From Acidimicrobiaceae bacterium (GTDB taxonomy: Bacteria > Actinomycetota > Acidimicrobiia > Acidimicrobiales > Aldehydirespiratoraceae), in the NCBI GenBank assembly GCA_028819505.1, contig JAPPLH010000003.1, positions 1-64,000 of the forward strand: DNA of 64,000 nt. Direction: 5' to 3'. Both the position numbers and the translations under genes were made by a program. Numbering within the stretch: the first letter of the stretch is position 1; each line of letters starts with the position of its first letter. A model generated the notes under the pieces. That model had not been told where the DNA came from, ran no database searches, and worked only from the letters and a program-made list of their open reading frames with translations. Below are positions 1-10,461 of this stretch, piece after piece.

Positions 1-108
1 CCCATCCTCGCCGAACCGCTCACCACCGAAGAACTCCTCCAAACCGAACGGCAGCCCATCCTCGCCGAACCGCTCACCACCGAAGAACTCCTCCAAACCG
101 AACGGCAG
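1..108. repeat. 54-bp tandem repeat, two identical copies, running off the edge
   Basis: Bases 1-54 and 55-108 are identical. The unit is 18 codons of the minus-strand gene, so the repeat keeps frame. The true copy number is unknown because the array is cut by the window edge. Confidence 0.9.
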
Positions 109-1203
109 CTCGCCCTCGCGGGGCCTGCCGTCGGTGAACGGCCAACCGTCCGCCAAGGGCCCACCGTCGCGATACCGCGGCATCGGTCCGGGACCGAACG
201 GCCGCTGACGACCCGGGAAGGGCCACTGCTCGCCTCCCATGCCGAAGAGGGGGAACGCGTCCCTGGGGAGTTTCCTGAACCGGAAGTGGCCGCCCTCGCC
301 AGGCTCGAACTCCGGCCATCCGGCGCCCGGCGACCTGCAGGCCAGGATCGTGACCGCGTTCTCGCCGCTGCCGAAACGATGGATCGTCGAGCACTCTTCG
401 TCCGCCGGCTTGCTCGGCTCGCTGCCCGCGGAGCTCTCCCGGCGGTCGCCGTCCCGGTGATCGCCCTTGTCCCGGTCCGTCCGCTTGCCCGAGTCGCGGC
501 CGAAGCGCTCGCCGCGGTCGCGGTCGAAGCGCCAACGTTGATCCCGGTCCGCTCGGCGCTCCCTGCCGGGCTGGTCGCGCCGGGACCGATCAGGGGCGAC
601 AGACTCCCCGCGGTACCCCTCGTCGTACCCTTCGTGGTATCCCTCTTGCCTCTCGTCGTACCCTTCGTGGTATCCCTTTTGCCCCTCGTCGTACCCTTCG
701 TGGTATCCCTTTTGCCTCTCGTCGTACCACCTTTCGTGCCCTTCGTCGTAAAGAGGGGCGTAGTACGGAACCCCAGCGTCGTAGCCGCGGTCGTCATCGC
801 CGGCGATGGCGGTGATGGCCCACACCGCGCCCACGACGACGGCCGCACCAGCCAGCACCGTCCCCACCACCAGCGCCGCCACCTTGGCACGCCCCGCCGC
901 GGACTTGGTCTCGGACGCGACTGGGCTCTCGGAGTGCAGGTCTGCCGCAGTGTCCCCGGGCGGAGAGTCCTCGGCGCCCTCGACGTCCCCGGCGCCATGA
1001 GAAACCTCGACGTCCTGAGAGTCCTCGGCGTCCTCGACGCCCACCGCGCCATGATCCTCGTCCTGAGAATCCTCGACGCCCTCGACGCCGTGAGAATCCT
1101 CGACGCCCACCGCGCCATGATCCTCGTCCTGAGAATCCTCGACATCCTCGCCATGAGAATCCTCAGCGTCGGCGACTGGGTTGTCTTCTTCAGCCATGGA
1201 CAT
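1..1203 (-). CDS. Repeat-rich single-pass membrane protein (3' end outside window)
   Basis: I do not recognise a family. Reading from an ATG at 1203 the frame stays open to the window edge, so the C-terminus is missing. The order is: a very acidic N-terminus rich in Glu/Asp repeats (about 110 residues); one hydrophobic segment (AALVVGTVLAGAAVVVGAVW), probably a membrane anchor; a Tyr/Gly/Glu repeat of 11 residues (YDEGQKGYHEG type); an Arg/Asp-rich stretch; and a Phe/Gly/Glu-rich tail with identical 18-residue repeats (LPFGLEEFFGGERFGEDG) at the edge. Start alternatives are the ATG codons at 1203 and 1197. Low-complexity composition makes a structural or surface role more likely than an enzyme, but this is inference. 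Confidence 0.6.
   Translation of the reverse strand, partial: MSMAEEDNPVADAEDSHGEDVEDSQDEDHGAVGVEDSHGVEGVEDSQDEDHGAVGVEDAEDSQDVEVSHGAGDVEGAEDSPPGDTAADLHSESPVASETKSAAGRAKVAALVVGTVLAGAAVVVGAVWAITAIAGDDDRGYDAGVPYYAPLYDEGHERWYDERQKGYHEGYDEGQKGYHEGYDERQEGYHEGYDEGYRGESVAPDRSRRDQPGRERRADRDQRWRFDRDRGERFGRDSGKRTDRDKGDHRDGDRRESSAGSEPSKPADEECSTIHRFGSGENAVTILACRSPGAGWPEFEPGEGGHFRFRKLPRDAFPLFGMGGEQWPFPGRQRPFGPGPMPRYRDGGPLADGWPFTDGRPREGELPFGLEEFFGGERFGEDGLPFGLEEFFGGERFGEDG
619..744. repeat. 33-bp coding tandem repeat
   Basis: The motif CTCGTCGTACCC recurs at 619, 652, 685 and (shortened) 718, a strict 33-bp period. It encodes 11-residue units such as YDEGQKGYHEG in the minus-strand membrane protein. Confidence 0.85.
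1031..1143. repeat. 47-bp direct repeat, 66 bp apart
   Basis: Bases 1031-1077 and 1097-1143 are identical over 47 bp; the 66-bp offset is 22 codons. They encode the acidic VEDSQDEDHGAVGVED-type N-terminal repeats of the same minus-strand gene. Confidence 0.85.
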
Positions 1204-1265
1204 GAATGTAGGGCTCGACGTTGAGAGTCCGGTTAGAAGCGACGCGGGCTCGCGGCCCGGATCGC

Positions 1266-2153
1266 TCAGACGAGCGTCCTGAGGGTGTCGCTCATACGGT
1301 GGGCCGACTCGCGCAGATCGTCCCTGTCGGCGTCCTCGCTCTCCACCAGGTCGAGCAACTCACCCACCGAGTTCCGCAGGTCTCGCCAGTTGGGCGCCGA
1401 GAAGCCGAACGGCGTCCGCACTCCGGCGATCCGGCGAGCGTTCGTCGCCACGCCCCGCACCCCGTCGAGGTCGCCGGGATCCTTCCGCAGCCGGTCGCAC
1501 GCCACGAAGAGGGCGCTGAGGAGCGCATTGACCTCCAGGCCGTCGAGTTCCTCGAACTGAGCTTCCTCCTCGCGGGCCAGCAGATCGTCGATCACCAACT
1601 CGACGCGGTCCTCGTCGGCTTCGCGGACCAGCAGGTCGCAGACTTCGCCCGCCTCGGTCTCCTGGCCGGCGTCGCCCTCGGTGGCGTCGCCCTCGGTGGC
1701 GTCGCCCTCGGTGTCCAGGATGTGAGGCACCCGGGCCTGCGCCAGTCGCTCCAGCAATTCCGCCCGCAGCGCCTCCGACCATTCCGCGAGCTCGAAGGCC
1801 GTCAAGGAGTCCTCGGGCCCGATCGGTCGGCTGGTGGCCTCCTTCGCCCTCTCGGTCTCCTCGACCTCGTCCACGAGGCTGTCGACCTTCTCCTCCAGCG
1901 ACTCGTGGACCATCAACGTCGTGCCCTGCCACGAATGGACGACTTGGTCGACTGTGAGCAGTTGCTGAAGCATCACCCGGCTCTCGAGCGACCATTCGTG
2001 AAGCTCGTATGCCAGCCACTCGCCGGCTTCGCCGTCGCCGGGATCCCCGTCCGAATCCTGGTCGGAACCCCGGTCGGCCGGATCGCTCGGGAACGGCTCG
2101 GGCCCGGTGTCGGACGAGCCTCGGCGGAACCTGTCTCGGAACGCGGCGGGCAT
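1266..2153 (-). CDS. Acidic hypothetical protein
   Basis: I do not recognise a family. The protein is about 295 residues, acidic, largely alpha-helical in appearance, with no signal peptide or membrane segment. A 15-bp in-frame repeat gives TEGDA three times in the middle. I chose the ATG at 2153 (MPAAFRDRF) because GGGGTGG lies about 12 nt upstream; an ATG-like start 25 codons earlier is possible but would enter the promoter region shared with glpX. It is divergent from glpX. Codon composition supports this strand over the overlapping plus-strand frames. Confidence 0.6.
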   Translation of the reverse strand: MPAAFRDRFRRGSSDTGPEPFPSDPADRGSDQDSDGDPGDGEAGEWLAYELHEWSLESRVMLQQLLTVDQVVHSWQGTTLMVHESLEEKVDSLVDEVEETERAKEATSRPIGPEDSLTAFELAEWSEALRAELLERLAQARVPHILDTEGDATEGDATEGDAGQETEAGEVCDLLVREADEDRVELVIDDLLAREEEAQFEELDGLEVNALLSALFVACDRLRKDPGDLDGVRGVATNARRIAGVRTPFGFSAPNWRDLRNSVGELLDLVESEDADRDDLRESAHRMSDTLRTLV

Positions 2154-2202
2154 GTCGCAATCTTGCCACCCCGGCCGCCCATTGCGGCAACGGGCTGCGC
2201 TG

Positions 2203-2269
2203 CTGCACCGCTCAGATCCTGCCTGCACCGCTCAAGTGCTGCTCACCGATGCCCGGCTTCGGGTAGGTT
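2203..2269 (+). promoter_or_regulatory. glpX promoter with paired 12-bp direct repeats
   Basis: CTGCACCGCTCA occurs at 2203-2214 and again at 2223-2234, 20 bp apart (about two helical turns). A -10-like box TAGGTT lies at 2264-2269, six bases before the glpX ATG, which suggests a leaderless transcript. The paired repeats would place a regulator on one DNA face upstream of the promoter; the regulator is unknown. Confidence 0.45.
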
Positions 2270-2275
2270 CGCGGC

Positions 2276-3256
2276 ATGGTCGTATCGACGCATCCCAAAC
2301 CCGATCGCAACATCGCGCTGGAGATGGTGCGAATCACCGAGGGCGCGGCCATAGCCGCATCCCGCTGGATGGGACGGGGCGACAAGGACGGCGCCGACGC
2401 GGCCGCGGTGGACGCCATGCGCAGAGTGCTGAGCGACATCTCGATGGACGGCATCGTCGTGATCGGGGAGGGCGAGAAGGACGAGGCGCCCATGCTCTAC
2501 AACGGCGAGCGGGTCGGCAACGGCCAGCTGCCCCAGACCGATGTGGCCGTCGACCCGATAGATGGTACGACTCTGACCTCGCTGGGGCGGGCCAACGCAC
2601 TGTCGGTGATCGCGGTGGCCGACCGGGGGACCATGTTCGATCCGGGCCCCTGCGTCTATATGGAGAAGATCGCCACCGGCCCCGAAGCCGCCGACCTTAT
2701 CGACATCACCAAGTCGCCGACGGACAACCTGAAGGCCGTGGCCGAGGCCAAGAACGAGTTCGTGCGCGACCTGACCGCAGTGATCCTGGACCGCGACCGC
2801 CACGACGACCTGATCGCCGAGGTCCGCGAGGCCGGCGCCCGCATCAGGCTGATCCCCGACGGCGACGTGGCCGGCGCCATCTCCACCGCCTGGCCCCACA
2901 CCGGCGCCGACATCCTGTTCGGCATCGGCGGCACTCCCGAGGGCGTGATCACCGCGGCCGCCATCAAGTGCATGGGCGGCGCGCTTCAGGGTCGCCTGTG
3001 GCCCCGCAACGAGTACGAGCGCAAGGCCCTGACCGAGTTGGGCTACGACGTGGAGCGGGTGCTGACCCAGGACGACCTCGTCAACACCGACAACTGCTTC
3101 TTCGCCGCCACCGGGGTGACCGACGGCGACCTGCTCCAAGGCGTCCAGTTCGACGCCAGCTTCTGCCACACCCAGTCGCTGGTGATGCGCAGCCGCTCCG
3201 GCACCGTGCGCCTCATCGAGGGCCGGCACCGCCACCGCAAAGCCCGCGACATCTAG
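2276..3256 (+). CDS. glpX: Fructose-1,6-bisphosphatase class II
   Basis: Hydrolyses fructose 1,6-bisphosphate to fructose 6-phosphate in gluconeogenesis, in the cytoplasm. The 326-residue length matches actinobacterial GlpX. The metal/phosphate signature DPIDGTTL lies near residue 90, preceded by the acidic segment [11 protein letters not shown]; the later segments [14 protein letters not shown] and MGG...GRLWPRN are typical of the family. The ATG at 2276 sits six bases after a TAGGTT box and lacks a Shine-Dalgarno, fitting leaderless translation. It converges on the ATP synthase operon, separated by a hairpin overlapping both 3' ends. Confidence 0.95.
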   Translation: MVVSTHPKPDRNIALEMVRITEGAAIAASRWMGRGDKDGADAAAVDAMRRVLSDISMDGIVVIGEGEKDEAPMLYNGERVGNGQLPQTDVAVDPIDGTTLTSLGRANALSVIAVADRGTMFDPGPCVYMEKIATGPEAADLIDITKSPTDNLKAVAEAKNEFVRDLTAVILDRDRHDDLIAEVREAGARIRLIPDGDVAGAISTAWPHTGADILFGIGGTPEGVITAAAIKCMGGALQGRLWPRNEYERKALTELGYDVERVLTQDDLVNTDNCFFAATGVTDGDLLQGVQFDASFCHTQSLVMRSRSGTVRLIEGRHRHRKARDI

Positions 3257-3283
3257 CCGCCAGCGGACGGCGCTCTAGGCGGC
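3256..3283. terminator. Hairpin between convergent glpX and atpC
   Basis: GCCGCC (3256-3261) pairs with GGCGGC (3278-3283), and inside it AGCG (3262-3265) pairs with CGCT (3271-3274). The element overlaps the last base of glpX and the atpC stop codon. There is no T-tract, so it is a GC-rich bidirectional terminator candidate rather than a classical one. Confidence 0.45.
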
Positions 3284-3673
3284 CGCGACCCTCAAACGCA
3301 GTTCGGCCCGCTCCAGCGCGGCGGCTGCTTCAACGTCCTCGGCGTCAGTTGCAAGAGCCTCCGCGGCCCGTTGCCGGGCTGCCTCGGCCCGGCCCGTGTC
3401 GATCTCGCCGGCGGGCTCGGAGACGTCGGAGAGGATGGTCACCTTGTTGTGGCTGACCTCCACGAAGCCCCGGTGTACGGCGAATGTGTCGCGTTCGCCG
3501 CCGGGCCGCAGGACGTCCACCGACCAGGGGGCCAGCACGCCCAAGAACGGCACGTGCCCGGCACAGAAGGCGATGTCGCCCTCCTCCACCGTGCGCACGA
3601 TCACCATCTCGGCCGAGCCCGAGTAGGTCACCTCCTCGGGCGACACCAGCTCGACGTCGAGCTCTACAGCCAT
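3275..3673 (-). CDS. atpC: F1Fo ATP synthase epsilon subunit
   Basis: The 132-residue protein has the N-terminal beta-sandwich of epsilon (segments VSPEEVTYSG, AGHVPFLGVLAP, AVHRGFVEVSHNKVTIL) and a short Ala/Glu-rich helical C-terminus. Epsilon connects gamma to the c-ring and restrains ATP hydrolysis. It is the last gene of the atp operon, 66 nt after atpD. Confidence 0.95.
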   Translation of the reverse strand: MAVELDVELVSPEEVTYSGSAEMVIVRTVEEGDIAFCAGHVPFLGVLAPWSVDVLRPGGERDTFAVHRGFVEVSHNKVTILSDVSEPAGEIDTGRAEAARQRAAEALATDAEDVEAAAALERAELRLRVAAA

Positions 3674-3739
3674 GCCCGGCCCTCACGCAAGTCAGGCCCC
3701 ACCCCGGCAGGGCTCAGTCCCGGCGCACCCGCCGCCATG

Positions 3740-5236
<1,497 letters not shown>

Positions 5237-6217
5237 TCATGCGGGATGTGCGCCGGCGGTCGCCGTCACGGAAGCGTCCGTGCCGGCCAGCATCGACGCC
5301 GGCGCGATATCGGCATCGGTCGCGTCGCCGCCGCCCAGCGCCTCCGCCCCGCCGACGATCTCCATGATCTCGGTGGTGATGGCGTCCTGGCGGGCCTGGT
5401 TCATGGCCCGCGACAGCTTGGTGATGAGCTCCTCGGCGTTGTCGGTGGCCGCCTTCATGGCCCGCTGGCGGCTGGCGTGCTCCGACGCGGCCGCGTCGAG
5501 CAGCGCACCGTAGAGCCGGGCCTCGGTGTAGCGGGGCAGCAGCGCCTCCAGCACCGCCTCGGGGGACGGCTCGAACTCGAAGCTCCCCTCCCGGCCGGTG
5601 CCCGAGCCCTCCCTGGCCATCATCTCGGTGTCGACCAGCGGCAGGAAGCGCCGCACCACCACCCGCTGGGTGCCCATCGACACGAACTCCGTGTAGATCA
5701 GCTCCACCTGATCGACCGCCTCGGAGAGGAACGACTCGCTGACCGTCTCGGCGATGCGGCGGGCGTCGTCATAGGACGGGTTGTCGCTGAACCCCGACAC
5801 GGCGTTGTCGATGCGGTAGTTGCGGAAGCGGAAGTAGCTGGCCGACTTGCGGCCCACGCAGCACAGCGAATAGCCCTTGCCCTCCGACACGTGGGCCATC
5901 ACCTGGCGCTCGGCGGTGCGGATCACCGAGGTGTTGTAGGCCCCGGCCAGGCCGCGGTCGCCGGTGATGATGATGAACCCGACGTTCCGTACTTCGGGCG
6001 CCTGGCGCAGCAGCGGGTGATCGACCTCGGCCCCGCCCGCGGCCAGATCCTCGATCACGCTGGTGATCAGCCTCGCGTAGGGACGGGCCGCGTTGGCCCG
6101 TTGCATGGCCTTCACCACCCGGGTGGCCGCGATCAGCTCCATGGCGCGGGTGATCTTCTTGGTGGACTGGATGCTGCCGATGCGCCGGCGCAGCTCGCGT
6201 TCTCTGCCTCCAGGCAC
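5237..6217 (-). CDS. atpG: F1Fo ATP synthase gamma subunit
   Basis: Central rotor shaft. The N-terminus RRRIGSIQSTKKITRAMELI and C-terminal RQDAITTEIMEIVGGAEAL are the two diagnostic coiled-coil ends. At 326 residues it is slightly long for the family (usually about 290-310); the extra length is an internal Gly/Glu-rich insertion and an Ala/Thr tail. The start MPGGRERELRR matches family N-termini. Confidence 0.95.
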   Translation of the reverse strand: MPGGRERELRRRIGSIQSTKKITRAMELIAATRVVKAMQRANAARPYARLITSVIEDLAAGGAEVDHPLLRQAPEVRNVGFIIITGDRGLAGAYNTSVIRTAERQVMAHVSEGKGYSLCCVGRKSASYFRFRNYRIDNAVSGFSDNPSYDDARRIAETVSESFLSEAVDQVELIYTEFVSMGTQRVVVRRFLPLVDTEMMAREGSGTGREGSFEFEPSPEAVLEALLPRYTEARLYGALLDAAASEHASRQRAMKAATDNAEELITKLSRAMNQARQDAITTEIMEIVGGAEALGGGDATDADIAPASMLAGTDASVTATAGAHPA

Positions 6218-6261
6218 GGTGCCGCCTCAGTCCCTGTTCCCCTGTTGCCCTGCCTGCGCCT

Positions 6262-7896
6262 CTAGCCCTCGTCCCGGCTCAGGTCCTCTTCGGGCAGGGT
6301 GGTCTCGGCGTCGACCATGGTGGCCTGCTCCGCGCCCTGCTCGACCGCGTCGGGCTCTGCCCCCGCGGCTGCTTCCGAGGCCTCGAACTGGTCGGCGAAG
6401 GCCTTCACCCGGGCGTCGAAGTCGTCGGTGTCGGAGATGGCCCCGCTGTCGCGTATCTCGGCCAGCGTGGCGGCCTCGCGGCTGCGGAACCAGTCGAGCA
6501 GCTCGCTCTCGAAGCGCCGCACATCACCGATGGGCACGCCGTCGAGGTAGCCGTGGGTGCCGGCGTAGATCGACACCACCTGCTCCTCGACCGGCAGCGG
6601 GCTGTTCACGCCCTGCTTGAGCAGATCGGTGAGGCGGTAGCCGCGCTCGAGCTGGGCTTTCGACACCGCGTCGAGGTCGGAGCCGAAGGCCGCGAAGGCC
6701 TCGAGCTCGCGGAACTGCTGCAGGTCGCCCTTGAGGGTGCCCACCGCGGTCTTCATGGCCTTCACCTGGGCCGCGCCGCCGACCCGGCTGACCGAGATGC
6801 CGACATCCACCGCGGGGCGGATACCCGACTTGAACAGGTCGTCCTGCAAGAAGATCTGGCCGTCGGTGATGGAGATCACGTTGGTGGGGATGTAGGCCGA
6901 GACGTCGCCGGCCTTGGTCTCGATGATCGGCAGCGCGGTGAGCGATCCTGCGCCCCGGTCGTCGCTGAGCTTGGCGGCCCGCTCCAGCAGGCGGCTGTGC
7001 AGGTAGAACACGTCGCCGGGATAGGCCTCGCGCCCCGGCGGCCTGCGCAGGAGCAGCGACACCTGCCGGTAGGCCTCGGCCTGCTTGGAGAGGTCGTCGT
7101 AGATGACCAGGGCGTGCTCGCCGTGCTCCATCCAGTGCTGGCCCATGGCGCACCCGGCATAGGGGGCCAGGTACTTGTAGGGGGCGGGATCCGACGCCGG
7201 CGCCACCACGACCACGGTGTACTCCATGGCGCCGAGCTCGTCGAGGGTGGCCACCGCCTGGGCCACGGTGGAAGCCTTCTGGCCGATGGCCACGTAGATG
7301 CACTTCAGGTCGAGGCCGCGCTGGTTGAGGATGGTGTCGAGCGCGATGGTGGTCTTGCCCGTCTTGCGGTCGCCGATGATCAGCTCGCGCTGGCCCCGGC
7401 CGATGGGGATGAGGGAGTCGATGGACTTGATGCCGGTCTGCATCGGCTCGTGCACCGGCTTGCGGCCGGTGATGCCCGGCGCCTGGATCTCCATGCGCCG
7501 CGGGATGGGGTTGGACAGCGGACCCTTGCCGTCGACCGGCTCGCCCAGCGGGTTGACCACCCGTCCGAGCAGGCCGTCGCCCACCGGGATCGACAGGATG
7601 TCGCCGGTGGCCTGGACGGGCTGGCCCTCCTCGATGCCCTCCACGTCGCCGAGGACCACCGCGCCGATCGAGGTCTCGTCGAGGTTCAGCGCGAGGCCGA
7701 CGGCGCCGTTGGCGAAGCGCAGCATCTCGTTGACGGCCGCGTCCGGCAGCCCGGAGACCCGGGCGATGCCGTCGCCGACCTCCAGCACGCGGCCCACCGT
7801 GGACTGCTCCAGCGCGGGGGTGAATCCCTCGAGGCTCTGGCGGATGGCGGCCGCGATGTCCGCGGTGTTGATCGTCAGTTGTGCCGTGTCGCTCAT
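6262..7896 (-). CDS. atpA: F1Fo ATP synthase alpha subunit
   Basis: Non-catalytic nucleotide-binding subunit of F1. The P-loop [14 protein letters not shown] and the signature [14 protein letters not shown] are present. It is 544 residues, with an acidic C-terminal extension of about 40 residues beyond the usual end. The start [18 protein letters not shown] gives the expected N-terminus. The 65-nt gap to atpH contains a copy of the dispersed repeat described elsewhere in this list. Confidence 0.97.
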   Translation of the reverse strand: MSDTAQLTINTADIAAAIRQSLEGFTPALEQSTVGRVLEVGDGIARVSGLPDAAVNEMLRFANGAVGLALNLDETSIGAVVLGDVEGIEEGQPVQATGDILSIPVGDGLLGRVVNPLGEPVDGKGPLSNPIPRRMEIQAPGITGRKPVHEPMQTGIKSIDSLIPIGRGQRELIIGDRKTGKTTIALDTILNQRGLDLKCIYVAIGQKASTVAQAVATLDELGAMEYTVVVVAPASDPAPYKYLAPYAGCAMGQHWMEHGEHALVIYDDLSKQAEAYRQVSLLLRRPPGREAYPGDVFYLHSRLLERAAKLSDDRGAGSLTALPIIETKAGDVSAYIPTNVISITDGQIFLQDDLFKSGIRPAVDVGISVSRVGGAAQVKAMKTAVGTLKGDLQQFRELEAFAAFGSDLDAVSKAQLERGYRLTDLLKQGVNSPLPVEEQVVSIYAGTHGYLDGVPIGDVRRFESELLDWFRSREAATLAEIRDSGAISDTDDFDARVKAFADQFEASEAAAGAEPDAVEQGAEQATMVDAETTLPEEDLSRDEG

Positions 7897-7914
7897 GTCT
7901 GGTCGCTCGTTTCC

Positions 7915-7954
7915 TTCCCGCTCTTGTTCGCTGCGCTCACGGGCCGCTCGGGCC
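7915..7954 (-). repeat. Dispersed intergenic repeat, copy A (short)
   Basis: Plus-strand core CCCGCTCTTGTTCGCTG followed by CGCTCACGGGCCGCTCGGG, lying between atpH and atpA. It matches the first 40 bp of the longer copies at 21731, 48421, 49496, 50419 and 57233. Orientation relative to the flanking genes is the same as in the copies C-F. Its right end abuts the atpH stop region. Confidence 0.75.
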
Positions 7955-7961
7955 CTTGACT

Positions 7962-8504
7962 TCAGCCGAGGCCGCTTCGCATCTGCTGCAGGCGGCTGCG
8001 CACGCTGCCGTCGATCACGTCGTCGCCGATCTCGGTGACCACCCCGCCGACCACGCTGGGATCGACTATGGCCTGTATCTCCACATCGAGTCCCGAGGAG
8101 GCCATGATGGCCTCGGTCAGCCGGGCTCGCTGCTCGCCGGTGAGCTCCACTGCGCTGCGCACCCGGGCCACCCGCCGGTTGCGGCCGGCCGCGGCCCGGT
8201 CGATGGCGGCGTCGATGATCTCGACGAGTTCACCGCCGCGGCCCGCACCGACCACCAGCGACACCAGCGCCGCTGTCGCGGGGAGAGCCTTGCCTCCGAG
8301 CAGGTCCTCGGTGATCTGAAGCCGGCGCTCCACGTCGATGACTGAGTCGGCGAGGGTGGACTGCAACTCGTCGCTGGAGCGCAGCGCATCGGCGAAACGG
8401 GCCAACTCGGACTCGACCTCCGCCTGGGCGCCCTCGGCGCGGGCCACCGCCAGCACGGCGTCGGCGTAGCCGCCGATGCGGTCCGAGGCGGGCTGGTCAG
8501 CCAT
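7962..8504 (-). CDS. atpH: F1Fo ATP synthase delta subunit
   Basis: Peripheral stalk subunit that joins F1 to the b subunit. The 180-residue all-helical protein ends in the conserved C-terminal segment [26 protein letters not shown]. It is a stand-alone delta, unlike the b-delta fusion of mycobacteria. The preceding gap of 130 nt carries a long hairpin. Confidence 0.93.
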   Translation of the reverse strand: MADQPASDRIGGYADAVLAVARAEGAQAEVESELARFADALRSSDELQSTLADSVIDVERRLQITEDLLGGKALPATAALVSLVVGAGRGGELVEIIDAAIDRAAAGRNRRVARVRSAVELTGEQRARLTEAIMASSGLDVEIQAIVDPSVVGGVVTEIGDDVIDGSVRSRLQQMRSGLG

Positions 8505-8535
8505 CGCTCAGGTCCCTCTCGGGCCCACCGCGGCC

Positions 8536-8582
8536 AACTTCAAGCAGTTGACCACCACAAAGGTGGTCAACCCATTGAAGTT
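8536..8582. other. Nested 47-nt hairpin between atpF and atpH
   Basis: AACTTCAA (8536-8543) pairs with TTGAAGTT (8575-8582), and GTTGACCACC (8547-8556) with GGTGGTCAAC (8562-8571). The internal loops are GCA and CCA, the apical loop ACAAA. All 18 pairs are Watson-Crick. There is no T-tract, so an mRNA processing, stability or attenuation role within the atp mRNA is more likely than simple termination. Confidence 0.8.
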
Positions 8583-8634
8583 CGAGCGGCGCGGCTCCCG
8601 GAGAGCCGGCGCCGGCCAGTGGCGGTGCATCGGC

Positions 8635-9369
8635 TCAGGTCCCATTCCCGTTGCTGCCTGCGCCAGCCACCTCGTCGATGTAGCCGTCGATCAGGGAGCG
8701 ATGGACGTCAGCGTCGAGGCTGGCGCCCACCACCCGCTCGGCTGCGCCCACCGCGATGGCGGCCACCTCGGTGCGCAGGTCGTCGATGGCCTGGCGGCGG
8801 CTCGACTCGATGTCGGCCGCGGCCCGGGCCCGCTGCTCGGCGATGTCGGTCTCGGCGCGGGCCTGCAGGTCCTGGCGGAGCAGGTCGGCCTGGCCCCGTG
8901 CCTCGTCGATGATGGAGGCCGCGGCCGTCTTGGCCTCGGCCAGCTGGGCCTCGTACTCCGACTTGGTGCGCATGGCGTCGGCCTTGGCGGTGTCGGCCGC
9001 GTCGAGGTCGGCCCGGATCTTCTCGGAGCGGGCGTCCATGGCCCGCTTGACCGCGGGGAAGCCCTTCCACCGCATGAACGCGAACAGGATCACGAAGGCC
9101 AAGCCGCCCCAGATGATCTCGTCGAGCTCGGGCAGGATCGGGCTCGGCGCCTCGACGCAGCCCTCCAGGTCCGCCTCGAAAGTCTTGAAGGCCTTCTCGT
9201 CCGCTTCGACGGCGCCGAGGCTGCCGTACTCCTCCTCGGCGTGGTGCACCTGCTCGAGGACACAGCCGCCGATCGTCTCGCCCGCGGCCCATGCCGGCCC
9301 GGCCGCGGCGAGCAGAACCGCGCTCGCGACGCCCAGGGAGGCGATGAGCCTCAGGGTTGTTCTTGCCAT
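8635..9369 (-). CDS. atpF: F1Fo ATP synthase b subunit with exported N-terminal extension
   Basis: The C-terminal two thirds are a normal b subunit: one membrane helix (about residues 84-100), then a long charged coiled coil that forms the peripheral stalk. The oddity is about 80 residues before that helix: a signal-peptide-like start (hydrophobic residues 7-22, AWA near 26-28) followed by an acidic segment with Cys36 and Cys71. Usual b subunits begin almost directly with the membrane helix. The gene lies 18 nt after atpE. Confidence 0.93.
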   Translation of the reverse strand: MARTTLRLIASLGVASAVLLAAAGPAWAAGETIGGCVLEQVHHAEEEYGSLGAVEADEKAFKTFEADLEGCVEAPSPILPELDEIIWGGLAFVILFAFMRWKGFPAVKRAMDARSEKIRADLDAADTAKADAMRTKSEYEAQLAEAKTAAASIIDEARGQADLLRQDLQARAETDIAEQRARAAADIESSRRQAIDDLRTEVAAIAVGAAERVVGASLDADVHRSLIDGYIDEVAGAGSNGNGT

Positions 9370-9387
9370 GATCGCGTGTCCCCGCTT

Positions 9388-9693
<306 letters not shown>

Positions 9694-10461
9694 TTAGTGC
9701 TCGGGGTGCATCGAGCCGCCGATGTACACCGCGGTGAGGATGGTGAAGATGAACGCCTGGAGCACCGAGACCAGGATCTCGAAGGCGGTCATCGCGATCA
9801 GCATCAGGAAGGGCAGCGCGGCCGGGACGTAGAAGAAGTCCCAGAGGGTGGCCGTCAGGATGGCGAAGGTGACCAGCAGCAGGTGCCCGGCCACCATGTT
9901 GGCCCAGAGCCGGATGGCCAGCGAGAAGGGCCGCACCACGAAGGTGGACACCAACTCGATGGGCGTCACGATGAGGTAGAGAACCTTGGGCACGCCCGGC
10001 GGGAACAGCGAGTTCTTCAGGTAACCGAACACGCCCTGGCTCTTGACGCCGACCACGTTGTAGATCACCCACACCAGCAGGGCCAGGGCGATGGGGATGG
10101 CCATCCGGCTGTTGGCCGGGAACTGTATGAACGGGATCACCTCGGTGATGTTCGAGAACAGGATGAAGAAGAACATCGAGGTCAGGAACGGCATGAACTT
10201 CTTGCCGTCGGGACCGATGGTCTGCATCACCACCGAGTTCTCGATGAAGCTCACCCCCGACTCGGCCACGTGCTGCACGCCGGCCGGCACCAGGGACTCG
10301 CGGGTCCGCCCGGCCAGCCCGAACAGCACCATGGTGGCCGCGGTGGCGGCCAGGTAGATGAGGACGGTCTTGTTGACGGCCAGCGGCGTGCCGTCGAGCC
10401 AGATGGTGGGCCAGTCGAAGAGGTGGCTGACCGGCGGGAACTCGAGGGCGAGGATGCTCAT
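9694..10461 (-). CDS. atpB: F1Fo ATP synthase a subunit
   Basis: Membrane stator forming the proton half-channels. The essential Arg segment SLAIRLWANMVAGHLLL is present in helix 4. I start at ATG 10461 (MSILALEFPPV), which overlaps the preceding stop as ATGA, giving 255 residues; the longer upstream frame is non-coding for this family. Confidence 0.95.
   Translation of the reverse strand: MSILALEFPPVSHLFDWPTIWLDGTPLAVNKTVLIYLAATAATMVLFGLAGRTRESLVPAGVQHVAESGVSFIENSVVMQTIGPDGKKFMPFLTSMFFFILFSNITEVIPFIQFPANSRMAIPIALALLVWVIYNVVGVKSQGVFGYLKNSLFPPGVPKVLYLIVTPIELVSTFVVRPFSLAIRLWANMVAGHLLLVTFAILTATLWDFFYVPAALPFLMLIAMTAFEILVSVLQAFIFTILTAVYIGGSMHPEH

Noticed and set aside
1221-2354. A 377-codon plus-strand frame opposite the acidic hypothetical gene
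   Set aside because: The minus-strand protein has balanced acidic/helical composition and a ribosome-binding site, and the plus frame would run through the glpX promoter and start.
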